Source of the DNA: Collybia mongolica
Taxonomy: Eukaryota > Basidiomycota > Agaricomycetes > Agaricales > Clitocybaceae
NCBI GenBank assembly: GCA_013420905.1
Contig: JAAXNY010000006.1
Span: forward strand, 4,216,001 to 4,280,000
DNA length: 64,000 nucleotides
Reading direction: 5' to 3'
In this document: positions 47,391 through 59,971 of the stretch, in pieces
Layout: each line of letters begins with the position of its first letter
Numbering within the stretch: position 1 is the stretch's first letter
Notes under the pieces: generated by a model
What the model was told of the DNA's origin: nothing
The model's database searches: none
The model's input: only the letters and a program-made list of their open reading frames with translations
Made by a program: the position numbers and the translations under genes

Positions 47391-49396
47391 CGCGATGGGC
47401 TATGGCCCAAGGATGAGTAAGTCATCGCGTGCGGTGTTGACCTGTCTGTGTATTTCTACATACCTGGGCTGGAGATGTCCTGGATTCCGAGGCTTCGGGA
47501 TTGGACTTGGTAATCTGATATTGGATCGCTGGGGATTAGTCTTGAAAATTGAAGCTCATACACTCTCAGTTGTGCTGGCTTTCGATCCTCAGTCGTTTGA
47601 AATCATCCAGATGAGAAGATGAAATTGAGGAGGTCACCAAAGTCTGTGCACAATGGCTGTCCGTTACGTAAGTCTACCACACATTATGCGCGTCACAGTG
47701 TAGCCTAGGCTGGGCTCCATCTCACAGTCCTATCTTTCATTCAACTCTTGTCGAGATGACCACCGTCGGAATCATTGACAGGAACCACGGTCTGCCTCAG
47801 TAATCATCGACAAAAATATCAATTACATGTACGCAATGGACACCATAACACTCAAATTTAACCGAACCCCATCGGAACGCGGCGTGTCTCCAGTCATGTC
47901 AATGTCGTTATGATCTAATTTTGTTTGCTATGCTCCCATACAACTCCAGACAGACGCTCACTATGAGTCTCGATGGGCTTTACACAGCAAATATTGCTTT
48001 CCCCACGGTGAAGTTGTGTTTGTCACGCGCGCATGCCGTGTTCCGATATACCGACCACTGGTACCACGTACATTTTGTCATTCAGCTGGGCCTAGCAGGT
48101 CCACTTGAGTGACGCTCGAGGTACTCTCACTGATGGGAAGTGAGGAGCACAAGGGCAGGCCATGTGGAAGGCCCCGTGGCCTACCTAGCATGCCCTTCTC
48201 AAGGAGTTGACGTCCACTGTCGGCCCCACAGTATACACGGCGGTCAAACCGACGCGATAATAGCTGTCACACGGGAGGAGAAATCAGTGGAGATTTGACC
48301 ATATTAAAAACACGTCTATATACGCAAACGCCAGTAGCAGCTCCCCAATCCCAACCTGTCCTCCTTCGGCGATCCACATACCTGGCCATGAGACCTGTAT
48401 ACAGTGGGTGGGGATGCGCCTGGCGCGGTTGCGTAACATGAACCACTCGGAAGGAATTTCACCGACCCGATGGCCAGTTACAATCGCCATGCATGACATT
48501 ATTGGATTACAGTGCCCTTTCCGACTTTATGCCGAGCGCTCGAAACAATTTTAATAAATCACCACAGCCCAGCGCAAAATAACCCAATGGCAGAAGATCT
48601 TGGGCCCTTTTTATAACGAAGAAGTTGAAAAACTGTGTGGTTGGTATGGGGTCAAAGAGATCGTGTTACTTGATGATGAAATCATAATCACAAGGAGCCA
48701 TCTGCTGAGGACGCACCACGTTGTTTGTTACTTGCCTAACGTTGCATGTGATAGTAACCACATTCGAGCACTCGAACAACTGACTCAACCTTTTCTCCAG
48801 ACATCCTGTGCAAACCTAAGAAGCGCTGTTAATTTGGTGGATCCCATGTAGCAACTCTATTAACCTTATTCACACACGCGCATGGCTCCAAACTCAGCGG
48901 AATGACCCCGGATCCGTCCTCCCTGGTTCGAGAATTATCATCGCACCCATCGCGGAGCCTCTGGCAAAAAAATTACGTCCCGCAGACATATCGACGATAA
49001 TCCACCCAAGGATTTGTCACGCGGTCAACACAACATATGGTTTTTTTTCGCCAACACCACAAATCGATATCCAGTACCCGAGGTTACGCAATCTTAATCT
49101 TCGTTACAGTTTCCATGTCTCCGAATTACCCGATGGCTGCGCGCTCTCCTGTTATCAGTGCGTCGACGATACATGTGTTCCGAAGAGTGGACGAATCTTT
49201 CGTGTTGGCGTGCACATGGTATCTACACCTCGGGCATTTATCGAGACAGTCTAAGGGATCATCTGCATCATGGACATGCTTGTCTGGATGGGTATGCGAA
49301 TAATGTGATCTATTTTCTTTCTGTCTATAAAACCACTAGCTTTCACTGGGCGTTTTCGAATTCCATCCTCCCCACTCAAACAGGGTATCTCTTGCC
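47391..49396. other. 2 kb intergenic, divergent promoters, no gene seen
   Basis: Only short shadow frames were found. The right end carries the glucanase promoter; the left end carries that of the Ubp2-like gene. A few inverted and CG-rich words occur, but nothing that supports a gene or RNA. Confidence 0.4.
49325..49331 (+). promoter_or_regulatory. Probable TATA box of the GH16 gene
   Basis: TATAAAA lies 66 bp upstream of the glucanase ATG, a normal distance for a fungal gene with a short 5' UTR. Support is by motif and position only. Confidence 0.5.
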
Positions 49397-50879
49397 ATGA
49401 AACCGTCAACATCTGCAGCTGCCGTTCTCCTTTTCTCGCTCGTTGGTCCAGCGATCAGCGCAACGTACCCTCTATCAGATACGGTCATTGGCTCAGCATT
49501 CTACAACGCCTTCAGTTTCCAGGCAATTTCGGACCCTACTCATGGACGAGTGTACGTCGCCATATGAGGGCCCCTACTTGGATGACCACTCACTTATCCT
49601 CCACAGAAATTACGTTGATAAAGCAACCGCCCAGAGTCAAAACCTGACATTTGCATCAAGCAATAGCTTTATCCTTCGTACTGATTTCAAGACCACTCTC
49701 AGCTCAAGTGGTCCGGGACGAAACTCTGTCCGAATCAGATCAAATAAGGTCTACACGACTCACGTTGCGGTGTATGCCCATGCCATCGCTTTGCTTGACT
49801 TCCAATTCTTATTTTTGGCCACATAGGTTCAACATCAAACACATGCCACAAGGATGCGGGTCAGTAAAAATCCCATTTCAAATTGATCAATCAACTGAGC
49901 TGGTATCCAGGACCTGGCCCGCTGTTTGGGAGACTAACGAATCCAACTGGCCCAATGGGGTAAGCATGTCGCGATAGATGCCTCTCCGGAAAATAATGTT
50001 CATGGAAATCAGGGTGAAATCGATATCCTCGAGGGTGTCAATGACCAAGGTCCAAACGCGGCAACCCTCCACACTGGCTCTGGTAACCGCCACAGTTCAT
50101 TCCTTTTCGGGCCATAATTACTAACGATTCCGGTCAGGATGCACAATGCCAGCTTCCCGTACCCAGACTGGGTATACGATGGTTTCCATGTTACTCCATG
50201 TTTTGACTGATTCAACGATACAGAACATCTGGACAGCTCGACTGCAATGCCGCTGTCAACGGAAACACAGGCTGTGGTGTGAGGTTGAACTCTGCCTCGA
50301 GTTACGGCCCAACCTTCAACAATAACGGCGGTGGCTGGTAAGGAGCCCTGCTCTGCTAAATTTACGTCATCTAAGATCATGATAAGGTATGTTGTCGAGC
50401 GAAACAACAACTTCATCAAAGTCTGGTTTTGGTCGAGAAATGATGGATCTGTCCCCTCTGACGTGAAGAATGGTGCTTCATCTGTCAACACCGATGCATG
50501 GGTGAGTAAATCCTGGACCATCAGGGTGTTTTTTTCCCCTGAGATTCTCACAGAGAATACCTGATGCCTACTTCCCCAACACGAGCTGCAACATCGAACA
50601 GCATTTCAGTCAACACAACATCATCATCAATCTCACTCTCTGTACGTCTTGAGCTCACGCTTCCTAAATATAGGAATTAATATCCTACAGGCGGTGACTG
50701 GGCTGGATCTGTTTACGGATCATCTGGATGCCCTTCGACTTGTGTTGGTAAGTCTTTTTATTTACATTGAGATCAACATGATTGAGTTAACGTCCACCGC
50801 TTTAGATTACGTTAACCGGAACCCGTCCGCCTTTGTTAACGCTTACTTCGACATTACCTCTCTCAGAGTCTATTCTTAG
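49397..50879 (+). CDS. Secreted GH16 endo-beta-glucanase (laminarinase-type)
   Basis: Eleven exons (49397-49551, 49607-49771, 49827-49859, 49911-49959, 50013-50082, 50138-50171, 50224-50337, 50387-50501, 50554-50641, 50691-50747, 50806-50879) give 317 residues. A signal peptide is clear (MKPSTSAAAVLLFSLVGPA, then ISA). The active-site strand is GEIDILEGVND, with the nucleophile and acid/base Glu of the ExDxxE motif. Other GH16 landmarks are WPAVWETNESNWPNG, TLHTGSGCTMP, NGGGWYVVERN, IKVWFWSRND and the C-terminal YFDITSLRVYS. Basidiomycete members cleave beta-1,3/1,6- or mixed-linked glucans in the fungal wall or in plant material. Several exons are 33-60 nt. The protein has at least six cysteines, consistent with secretion. 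Confidence 0.93.
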
Positions 50880-51059
50880 AATGTGTCCATCGGGAAAATT
50901 CGACCATTCTTGCTGATCCCCAGTGTTTATGCAATATTTTCAATTTGTTGGCTACTTGCAGACCCTGTACTTCGAGAAAATAAATTATACAAGCCTGTCG
51001 TCCCTCCGCTCTGGTGGTTAGTGACTCTGTTCTCGTCGGGTGATGTATCATTCCTGTAA

Positions 51060-51590
51060 AGACAGGATCCCAAATCTGGCCTGAGTATTTGATGGTGATG
51101 TTGACATATATAGGGGACAATTCCTCAAGCTTGGGGCCCAGGTTCAAAGAGTGAACACAAAATTAAAGGCTGGTAATGTCATTAAAAAAACAGAGATATT
51201 CCAGTACAATGGATACGATGCGAGACGCGACAAACGCGGAAGCCTAAGGGTGCGAGAAAGCTAGATGATATCGTACGCAAAAGTTTAACGAAATAGTCGC
51301 TCTAGCAGTTGATGACTCTGGCCTGGCCGAGCGGTACATCGTTTCCGTTGGGACAGGATCCTAGATCCGGCTTGGGTATTTGATAATGATGTTGATTCGA
51401 CAACCTTGATGCCTAGATTCGAGAGTAAACAAATAATCAAAGGCCGGTAATATTTTAAAAATACAAGAATATTCTAGTCCGTGATTACGATGTGAGGCGC
51501 TGACAAAAGCGGAAGTCTGAGAGTACAAGCTAGACGATATGGTAGGCAAAGTTTTAACGAAGTTGAGATGGCTTTCTCTTAGCAGCCGCT
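51060..51590. repeat. Degenerate direct duplication of about 240 bp at the 3' end of the NmrA-like gene
   Basis: The segment about 51060-51311 is repeated in diverged form at about 51346-51590. Shared words in the same order are GACAGGATCC, GGGTATTTGATAATGATGTTGA-like text, GGAAGCCT/GGAAGTCT and AAGTTTAACGAA/AAGTTTTAACGAA. The second copy contains the stop codon and last codons of the NmrA-like gene (51554 onward). The first copy is therefore a stray duplicate of the gene's 3' end. Confidence 0.7.
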
Positions 51591-52999
51591 TCCACTTCTG
51601 CCTTGATGCTCGCAAGGAAATCGGCAGTGGTACGGGTAGGCTTCCAACCGATAGAACGAGACCGGTTACCACGGCAGCGGGAGTTGGAACCGAGACAATC
51701 AGAGCCCTATATACAGTGAGTATGTGTATTTTGATAACGGGGGAACAGCCTACTCCGAAATATTTGTCAATCTCTTCCTTGGTAAAGGTCGTTGGTTCGG
51801 GACTCTTGCCCTTCCCAGCATCCACAAGAGCCTGTGAAACGGCCTTTCCGACGTCGTACAAGCTGTGCTCGCCGTTTTCGCCAAAGTAGATGCCCTCGCG
51901 GCCGTGTCCAACCTTGTCCGGGTTTGCAACAATAGCATCGTAGAGGGCGATAAACAGGTCAGCGACTAAGGCTCTCTGGTAAACTTGAATTCTCGAAAAT
52001 TAATTGAGTATATACGCACTATCTTCGACATGGACGTTAGGCCAAAGATTCTTGCCCTCGCCCACCATTCCTCCTTGCCCTCGGGCCAGAGATGCATCAA
52101 CCAGAGCCGGGACCTGTATCGAATGGGGATTTTGAAGTCCGAGCTCGACAAGTTTACCGGTGGCAATGCCGTATATTGTCGAAGGAAGCACGATATATAC
52201 GTTGACATAGCCTTTCGAAACGGTTTGTGTCAGACAAATGGTCATTTGTAAAATTATTTGTAAACTTGACACACCTTGCTTATCTGCAGCAACAAGTTCC
52301 AAGTCAACATTACGATGTATCTGGGTCGGGGGAAGAGTTTCGATTTGATCCGGGTCGGCATCGTTGTAGATGGTGTCGTATGCATACATGCCACCAGCCG
52401 TATCAGCGAGGACACCTATAGAAAAACCATAAGCCTTTGCTACGCCTAAACTAACCCAAACTACTTACCAGTGCCGGACTAGAGTGACATGACCAGTTTT
52501 TTTTTAGTTATGTCCAAAGGTCGAGTCTATGATAGATGACGCACAGTATGGATAAATATAGGTTTTACGCCTGTGATGGCATGTCTCTTCTTCAACCCCT
52601 TCAGAGTGGCTTGGGCAGCCTCGAAATTGTCTGCATCAGCCTAAGCAAGAGCCATATAATCAGAAACTATGATACGTTTAGGATATTTGTATCAAAGTTT
52701 GACGGACCATAGCTATGACGACATCGGCTTCAGATGCTAGTTTCTCGACAAGAGGCAGATCAGTATGTGAGCCGACGACGGCGTTGACACCGAGTGTCTT
52801 GAATTTCTCGGCCTTCTCAGCCGCGCGGACAAGGACGGTGAGATGGAAAGAAGATGCTTTCGGATGGTTTAACAAGCGCAGGACAACGGATCCTCCGATA
52901 TATCCTAGAAAGCGGTCAGGACACGCTCGCTGATCGAATCGTGTTTTGAGAAGACAAACCTGTCGCGCCTGTGATGAAAAAGTTTGTTTTGCCTGACAT
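51554..52999 (-). CDS. NmrA/atypical SDR-like NAD(P)-binding protein
   Basis: Exons begin at 52999-52960 and 52904-52708, then continue from 52640 through several short introns to the TAA at 51556-51554. The start MSGKTNFFITGATGYIGGSV is a Rossmann GxxGxxG motif, followed by LTVLVRAAEKAEKFKTLG, KPIFIHTSGTGVLADTAGG, VNVYIVLPSTIYGIATG and NVHVEDVADLFIALYDA. These are the landmarks of NAD(P)-binding epimerase-like or NmrA proteins, which often act as redox sensors or reductases. The C-terminus has SIGWKPTRTTADFLASIK, an SDR-e type ending. The donor after exon 2 is GTCCGT, weaker than usual. The HTSG/YG pair suggests an extended SDR, but the substrate is unknown. Confidence 0.8.
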
Positions 53000-53689
53000 T
53001 TCTGGAGATGTTTTGGTTTTGGTGAGGTGGGACGGTGAGTTGGTGTGATAATGGTTACGAATGCGTCCTGCTTAAGTAGGTTTGCTTGCGAAGCAAGAGA
53101 AGGTTGTGGAATCTTGACGACGATGACGAATTGTCGTGTCTTACTCATCCTGCTGTTCATTTAAGCAATGAAGTTGTTCCGATTAGGCGTTGGAGGGAAG
53201 AAGTGCGCATGAATCAGCCAAGAAAGTTTAAAGTTTTTGTTTGCTCTTCGGTTTCTCCCACACTCCGTAATTAATAATTATAGGATCGACGGCGACATGA
53301 TCAACGGTTGTGTGCCGGCGTCGATGTCATTATCAAGGCGTTAAGAGGGTTCTTGGCAAGACGATATTACATTGAGTGATGCAGTAAGATTGTGACTATC
53401 TGGATGAGAATTTAATGCTACTGGCTGTCCATACATTCCGTCAGTACGCACACCACCTGCATGCCGTCATGATGAATCAAGGACAGATTATACACGGGCA
53501 CTCAAGGTCAAATGGAGGTGTTGGTCATTGGCGGCAGTTATGAGCTCTGAAAGTATGGAGTGGTGTGGCCCATCGCTTCGACTAAGGGGTATCTCCATCA
53601 GGGCATCAAGGGGAATGCCGTGTCAGAATCCTAAAGCTTGAATTCAGAATCTCAGCCAGTAGACAGCTTTGGGCCTGAACTTCATATAT
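53000..53689. other. Intergenic, divergent promoter region
   Basis: No supported exon. It separates the NmrA-like gene from the Sld3-like gene, which diverge from it. It contains no conspicuous repeats. Confidence 0.4.
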
Positions 53690-55303
53690 ATGCTTACTGC
53701 ATTACACTACAACCTTGAATCCAGCCAAAGGGTCAGCTGGACGAAAACCCAAGAGAAATCTCTGGCGGAATATCCTTTCGAACGCGAAGAGGAGACCAAT
53801 GAGCAATATGTTGCGCGGACGTACCTTCAGTTTCTATGGCTTCCAGAGGTACGCGACTTCACGCGATTTACGCATTGTATTGATGTTTTCTACAGTCTAT
53901 AATGCCACTACATCTTCTGGCTCCATCCTTCTTACGTGTCAGCCCCCCCACAACACCAGAAGACACACTGCACCCCCTCCATGGATTCCTGAAGCCACTG
54001 CTTCTCATAGCGCGTTCCGCCTCAAATAAATACCACGTCGAACTTCCTCAGATCCTTGCGGATGGTGGTGGTGCGGGAGAGATCGAGGAAACGATGATGT
54101 GGTATGCATTAAATCATGAACAGGCGGACGACGACCTTTGGGCGCGGACGACCGCGGCGGGAGAGGGACCGTGGGTGGATGCGACTTGGAGGACAAAGTG
54201 GATTGAGCGGATGGAGAAACGCGAGTGAGCCATTTTACAATCTCACAATTCCCCTCACTATTGACTGATATCAGGTTTCAGATCCAAATCCTACTCTACT
54301 TGATAAAGCTGTCGCTTCCTGGACCACCACTTCCACCCGAATCCCCAAACAAGGGCCGGAAACGCTCCCGCAAGGAACCGCCTCCGCCTCCTCCAGTATC
54401 TGACGAAGAATGCCTTGAGGCATTTATGGATAAGCTGTCCATGTGGCAGCTCGTGGCAGCACTGGAGCATACAAAGGTCAAAGCAAGTACAAAGGACGAC
54501 GAACGAGATTGGATGCAACGGTTTTTCGAGGATATCGTGGAGCCCCGGTATGTCACATCTTTCCCTGAAACAGGAAGGATCACCAATCCCATCTACAAAA
54601 ATGCAGATTCAAACCTCAACTCCCTGAATTATGCTCCCTCTTCCGCTCAAAAATATTCCCAAATTCACCGTTCTCGGGAGGCTCTACATCCTCTTTACAA
54701 TCCTCCCCCGCATCCTCCCGCGCCGCATCGCCTGAAATCCCGAAAAGGGCTCCCCCTCGAGCAGGTTCCTCTCGCCAGCCTTCCCCCGCCCTCTCCACTA
54801 CTAGCTCGAAATCTAGGCCGCTAGTTCGCTCCCGCTCTCTATCCGTCACTCTCGCCCTCGAACGCGAACGTGAACGAAGTGCCGGGCTCGCGGTGCCCAA
54901 GAAACGGGCGCTCAACAGGGAAGTCAGCATGTCGCGGGTCTTCAAACCCAAGCCCAAGGTTACACAGGAGAAGAAGGCTGTTGAATTGAAAAAGCAACCT
55001 GCCCCAGATGCACCTGCTAAGCTTAAGACAAAGGACGAAGGCGTGATGCTCGTCGCTGCCACACCCGTAAAGTCTAAAGCTAGAGTGAAGTCGATGTCGC
55101 AGGTAACCTTGGATAGAAGTGACAGTCCTGAAAGTGGAGGGCAACTAGTATTACCAGTGGTCCTTGGACCAATAGACGACGACGACGACGAAATGTGGGA
55201 TCCACCTAGCTCACCTGATATCTTACTATTGACTGAACGGAGAGCGGCGAAGTCGAGTCAGATGTTGGTGGATACTCCAAACAAACGCCCCCGGATCCAC
55301 TAA
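53690..55303 (+). CDS. Sld3-like DNA replication regulator (putative)
   Basis: Four exons (53690-53848, 53896-54224, 54275-54547, 54607-55303) give 485 residues. An N-terminal region has WTKTQEKSLAEYPFERE and YVARTYLQFLWLPESIMPL. A central helical block (IQILLYLIKLSLPG, MWQLVAALEHTKVKAS, WMQRFFEDIVEPRF) is followed by a basic, Ser/Lys-rich tail with SRSLSVTLALERERERSAG and LNREVSMSRVFKPKPK. This layout and the REVSMSR-like motif fit fungal Sld3 (Treslin-related), which loads Cdc45 and is phosphorylated by CDK. Several Ser-Pro sites lie in the tail (for example DRSDSPESGG, PPSSPDIL). My recognition rests on the pattern, not a strong domain signature. The C-terminus ends in a basic nuclear-localisation-like cluster NKRPRIH. 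Confidence 0.6.
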
Positions 55304-56036
55304 CGCTCACATACTAATGGATGGGAATAAGTTTTAACAGACCTTAGACATGTACTTGTAGCTGCATATATAACCTTAATTATTTTGTTTACCAAGTCCC
55401 AAATGAATCGGACTAAATAAGGATCGTGACCGTTTGTCTTTGAAGTGTACATGGAGGGTGATGGCAGATATGGAGTTGTTATGGCAGATACTTCTATACA
55501 GTTCCGACCGTCGAGGGCGTGACTCTGCAGATGTATTCGATGGTCTGCAACAATATTAAAACGAGCGTCAAGTCCAACGTGGACAGACCACACACGCACG
55601 AGTTCGAAATTAGCTTTATACTGCGGGCAATGGTCGTATGCAATATAATTCGAGAAGCGAATGTCGATCACGGAGCTCGATCAGCCCGACGTCTGCGAGC
55701 CCCATCGGCGGAATCCACAAACATGTTGAGCGTTGCGTTAATGGTTTCTTTCTGTAAGGAACAGCGAGGAACAGTCATCGGGGGATGGTGATTCAGGTCA
55801 AGTTTGTCATAACATGCACCTAAAACTATTTCGCTCCATCTCGGAAGTTAGCAAGATTGAGACGTTTCATTGCATTGAAATCTTTGCTGACTTTCATGGG
55901 CTTTAAGCAGCTACCCATCCGGATGTAAGATAACTGCACGCTTAGGGGTTTAATGGATCAGAAAACGGAGAAAATCCTCCGTGAAATATACAGGAGTTCA
56001 ATACAATTTTCATAGCCTAATCGGCCCTGCCTGGAC
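55304..56036. other. Intergenic, no gene seen
   Basis: Convergent 3' ends of the Sld3-like gene and the secreted-protein gene. Short frames on both strands have no recognisable content. Confidence 0.4.
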
Positions 56037-56885
56037 CTAATCACAATTAAAATAGTTGCCTGGAATGATGTTCGGGCATCCTTGGGTATCTGATTGCGGA
56101 AACGTTCATCAGTAGTCAATATATCCCAGTGGCGCCTAGCATTGACGATCTGACCTTTATTCACGGGGCAGTCTGCCGGGTCGTCACAGCACCTGATGCA
56201 AGCTCGGGGTGCGCGAGGTTCGATCAACTCAACATAGTGTTTGAATCTATGCGAGAATTAGCCAAGATTGAAAGTGGTCAATCAAGAACATACTTACCCT
56301 GTACAGACACTACCCTGTGGATTGCCGCGGCCACCCACTCCTCCACTTGAATCGTACTGGCCGCCAGCGTCTGAAGGATTAATTCTGTCCAACCGGCTTG
56401 GGTTGATACAACCAGTGACTGGAAAGATATGAGACCAAATGTAGCTCCCCCGAAAGTTAGTGAACTTACGCTGTGTAAATCGCCCACCTTTGGCGCCTTT
56501 CCCAGCTTTATGCTCGACATCTCTCCAGAAATCAGCAGGTAGTTCACCTTGGGAATTAGATGTCCTAGCAGACTTGGTGCAGTATGTCGTTGTACCCCCT
56601 GGTCTTTCACTATCCCCGATGTCTTGACGCGCTTGCCTGATGGGACCTGGTCAGTACTATAAGGAAGGGCAAGCCAGAACGACGGACTTAGGGACAATGA
56701 GGCTGACAGGGAATTGTGAGCAACGACTGACATATACACAATAACATGGCTCACCAAAACTTGCTTGCATCCGCGATGGACACAGTATTGTCGGGCGCCG
56801 CCCTGGCACCAAAAATATGAGAGCTTGATGGAGTAGCCAGAGTAAGAGGGATTGAAACCACGGCAATCAGTATTGACAGAGGCAT
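56037..56885 (-). CDS. Secreted cysteine-rich protein of a basidiomycete family, unknown function
   Basis: The start exon 56885-56755 encodes a signal peptide (MPLSILIAVVSIPLTLATP) and then DNTVSIADASKF. Later exons read DIGDSERPGGTTTYC, PADFWRDVEHKAGKG, LTGCINPSRLDRINPSDAGG, FKHYVELIEPRAPRACIRCC and DDPADCPVNK. The last exon gives DTQGCPNIIPGNYFNCD, ending at the TAG 56039-56037. I know this as a family recurring in mushroom secretomes, with paired cysteines and a terminal PGNYFNC motif; it has no assigned activity. The junction between the first exon and the DIGDSE block (about 56754-56620) could not be closed in one frame. Either a short exon is missing from my model or the copy is damaged there. 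Confidence 0.7.
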
Positions 56886-57673
56886 AGTGAATATCATCTT
56901 GAAAAAGAGTCAGACGCCGCAGAAGTCGGTGAAAAAAGCCGTTATAAGCGAAGAAGCAAATATGGCTGACGACCTGGACATTGGTATCCGATTCCGTGCG
57001 GCGGCTGGCACGTATAGCGTTCCGTGTAGTGTCTTGACATTAACGTTATGAGAGGTAACATCGCGTCGGATATGTTCCTACACGACGAAAGGTCCTCCGA
57101 CCAAGACAAGTGCAAGCCAAGCGAAATAAATAAATACATAGAAAGCGCTCCTGGTCGAAGGGGTACTATCCGGGTGGATTCCTAGCGGTTGCCTCTATAT
57201 ACGTGTGATCGATTGTCTTCACAAAAAGCATATAGTCGGGTCTCGAGACTAGCAGTTGCCTTCCTTTTTCCTTCCCTCTGAGAGCAGATTGGCCAGGGAA
57301 ACGGTGACAAAATGCGCACTTTCCTGCCAGCAACTTTCTGAAAGACATTGCACGGCGCGTCATTTTGGGGATAGATTCCGGGTGTGCTGGGGCTTGTCCT
57401 AATGGCGTGGTGGATGTTCGTTGCAATGTCGCAGTGTTCCGGTGGATGACATTATCCTCATTTTTGGCCATGATGTCAGCGTGCGCTGTCTCTTTGCTGT
57501 CCCCCTTGACGTTCGAGGTATCACAGTTGTACTTCATGGCTTCCATTTGCGGTGTAATTCAATTCAAGTGGTGTGAAAGGGGATAGGATGTTATGTACCA
57601 GATGGTACGGGATATTGGCAAGAATTTTTGGTATGTACACAGTATGTACTATTACTACTACACACAGTTTCGT
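56886..57673. other. Intergenic, promoter of the secreted-protein gene
   Basis: A minus-strand frame of 126 codons with an ATG (57546-57166) is open, but it has no known motif, no homologous look and no splice partners. I treat it as chance. The segment also holds the end of the HET gene's transcript. Confidence 0.35.
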
Positions 57674-59971
57674 TTATATAATTTCGACTCTTGCAACCCT
57701 AGCTTGTTTCGCCCACAGATCCCCGTTGTACACCCAATCCTCAATCATATGCGACCATCGCCCGATCCTTTCAAACTTTCCCCCTGCAGCAGGCTTCAGT
57801 ATCAACCCACAATGCCGGACATGATGTTCTCTTTCATTGTCGTAAACGTCACTGAAGGAACCAATGAAGAGGCAGTAAACGGTTCCGCCTGCCGATGCCT
57901 GTGATGTAGGGGTATCGTAATCAAGGTGCATGCTATTAAAGCTGCTGTATTGCACGGTTGTGACGTTGGAGAGCGAGGGAGGCGGCGAAGCCGGATACCT
58001 TCCCACCACAACCCCACACACCGCTCCTTCAATTACGATGCGTCCGCTGGTGACTATACCATATGGGTTCTGCCCCTGAACCTCGACAGAAGCACTGATG
58101 ATTCGGACACGGTTGTCTTGTTTGTAGCTTGTTGTCCGGCCCCATGTTGTCAGCTTCGGCTTGGTCTCATATTCCCATTCAGCACCTGATTTACCCTCTC
58201 CCCACCCCAGACAAGTCCAGGACCAGGATGGGGCAACTGATTTCCTTTGCCTCACAGGCCCATCCATCCTTGACCCGCCTCCTGACTCCCACAGGAGGTC
58301 ACGAGCTAGGTCGCCTTCCCACAAACCCGCTAGGTATCTCTCGTTCGGAAAATACTCAGCGAATCTTGATGCAAGCCCAGAAACTGCGGGGAGTCTATCG
58401 AACTCCTTTGTTAGGTCTAATAGGGTAAAGTCCTCAACGATCGTTCTCCATAACCCATGCAATGCTTTCCGATCGCCTAGAGTGTGGAGGGTAGCGATTC
58501 GGTCCTTGGATGCACTCCAGCCGTCGCCTGCAGGTGGATTCCCATCCAGCGTTCTACATTCGCACCGTTGCTCAATCTTGCACACCCAGGTCATCTCATT
58601 GGCATGAATATGGACCGAGCGTGGCGAGAGGAAGCGTTCCTGATGCACCCAGCCACGTTGAAGCAGCGGCGATGTGTCCTTGTGATGACTGATCCATCGT
58701 TCCGTCTGCATAGCTTCGTGAGACGACTCTAGCGATAGCCGAATGTATATAGCCTGCGCTATTTCTGGAACCTTGAATGCCCTCACGTTGCTCTTCCTGA
58801 TCTTGGATATTTTGGTTCTCTTTCCGCTACCTCGAAAGGACTCCCTGGAGAAGTTGTCAAGCCATTGGAGCGAATCTCGCGAGGTCCATCTCGGTCCCAA
58901 ACAACCCTCATGCCCACCTGATGCCCGTGTCGTCGCGATATTCAGGTAGCAATTTGCATAGATATCCGCCATGACGGCACTCTGCTGCTCCCAGTCCTCT
59001 GCATCTTCTTGAATGATGCACAACGAGTCGATCCATATATACTGCAGTCCCAGGCCTCTCGTAATCGCGACGGCATCCTGAAATGTCCGCGGCAATTGCT
59101 GCATCGTAATCCCGCGCATCCTCTCTGCAAGCGTCTCCCTTTTCGTGGTCAATAGTTGTTCCTTACCCCAGCAGTGGCTTAGGGCAACATAGTGCCCCCG
59201 CCGACCTCGGGTCTCAATGAGTCGGATTTGTCCGCTCGACAAATCGAGCACCCGTCGTGGTAGCAGTTCTCCTTGACGGCCTGGAGTCCGATCTGTCTGA
59301 CATAAACTATGATTCTGGTTGCAGTGCTCCAACCATGGTTTGATGACCGCTGCACTGACAGTCCCATTTGGTTGTGTTGGAACGTCGCCAGCAAGCCCAA
59401 TGGCTTTCCACGGCGCCGGTGTATCTATTTATCCCAATGATCAGTAAGCATCAACTTCGAACTTCAGGGCGTGGGCCATCTCACCGCCTGGCAGGGTGTA
59501 GATCTCGACCTGGAACTCTTCATTGTCTCCGCCATCGAAATTACACCGCATTTCTACCTTCAAGCTCTTTGAAGCCCCGCTCCGCCCCGCCGCCTCACGC
59601 CTCTTTTTCAGCGCGGCCGCATCTGCACTCTGGTCATCATCTCTGTCCAATATTGCGATAGAGTATGTCATCCCTCTGGGTGGCGCGCCCACGAGATCGC
59701 CCGAGTTGACAAGCGTATCGAAGGCGGATTTGAGGAAGGAGCAGGACTTGCAGGAGGGATCCTTGGCTAGATTGGTGGACAAGATCCAGTGTCGCGGGAT
59801 CTGGGCGTAGCTAGATAAATCGGGGTTTTTATGTGGTTGTGGAATGTAGCGCAGGTCCAGGTCAAAGCAGGTAGAGCAGTTTGTGAGCTTTGGCGGAGGA
59901 GCTACTTTAGCATTGCGGTCGATCGGAGGACCAACGTACGTAGGGGGCACCCATGGTCCTTTTCGCGGCAT
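57674..59971 (-). CDS. HET-domain (heterokaryon incompatibility) protein
   Basis: Two exons (59971-59485 and 59424-57674) give 745 residues. An N-terminal part has paired cysteines (NCSTCFDLDL, CKSCSFLKSAFD). The HET domain follows from about residue 225: GHYVALSHCWGKEQLL, TFQDAVAITRGLGLQYIWIDSLCIIQED, DWEQQSAVMADIYANCYLNIAT and a later RGWVHQERFLSPR. The C-terminal part includes PSWSWTCLGWG, usual in this class. HET proteins trigger allorecognition cell death in ascomycetes. In basidiomycetes the family is expanded and mostly untested, so the role here is inferred. The intron uses GTGAGA; an alternative donor three residues on does not fit the phase. No NACHT or other partner domain is attached. 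Confidence 0.9.

Noticed and set aside
51300..51340. tRNA-like words (GGCCGAGCGGT) near 51330
   Set aside because: Only the D-arm-like word is present; no acceptor or T arm can be folded around it.
57166..57546. Minus-strand ATG frame of 126 codons
   Set aside because: No motif, no splice partners, and a position in the promoter of the secreted-protein gene; not listed as a gene.
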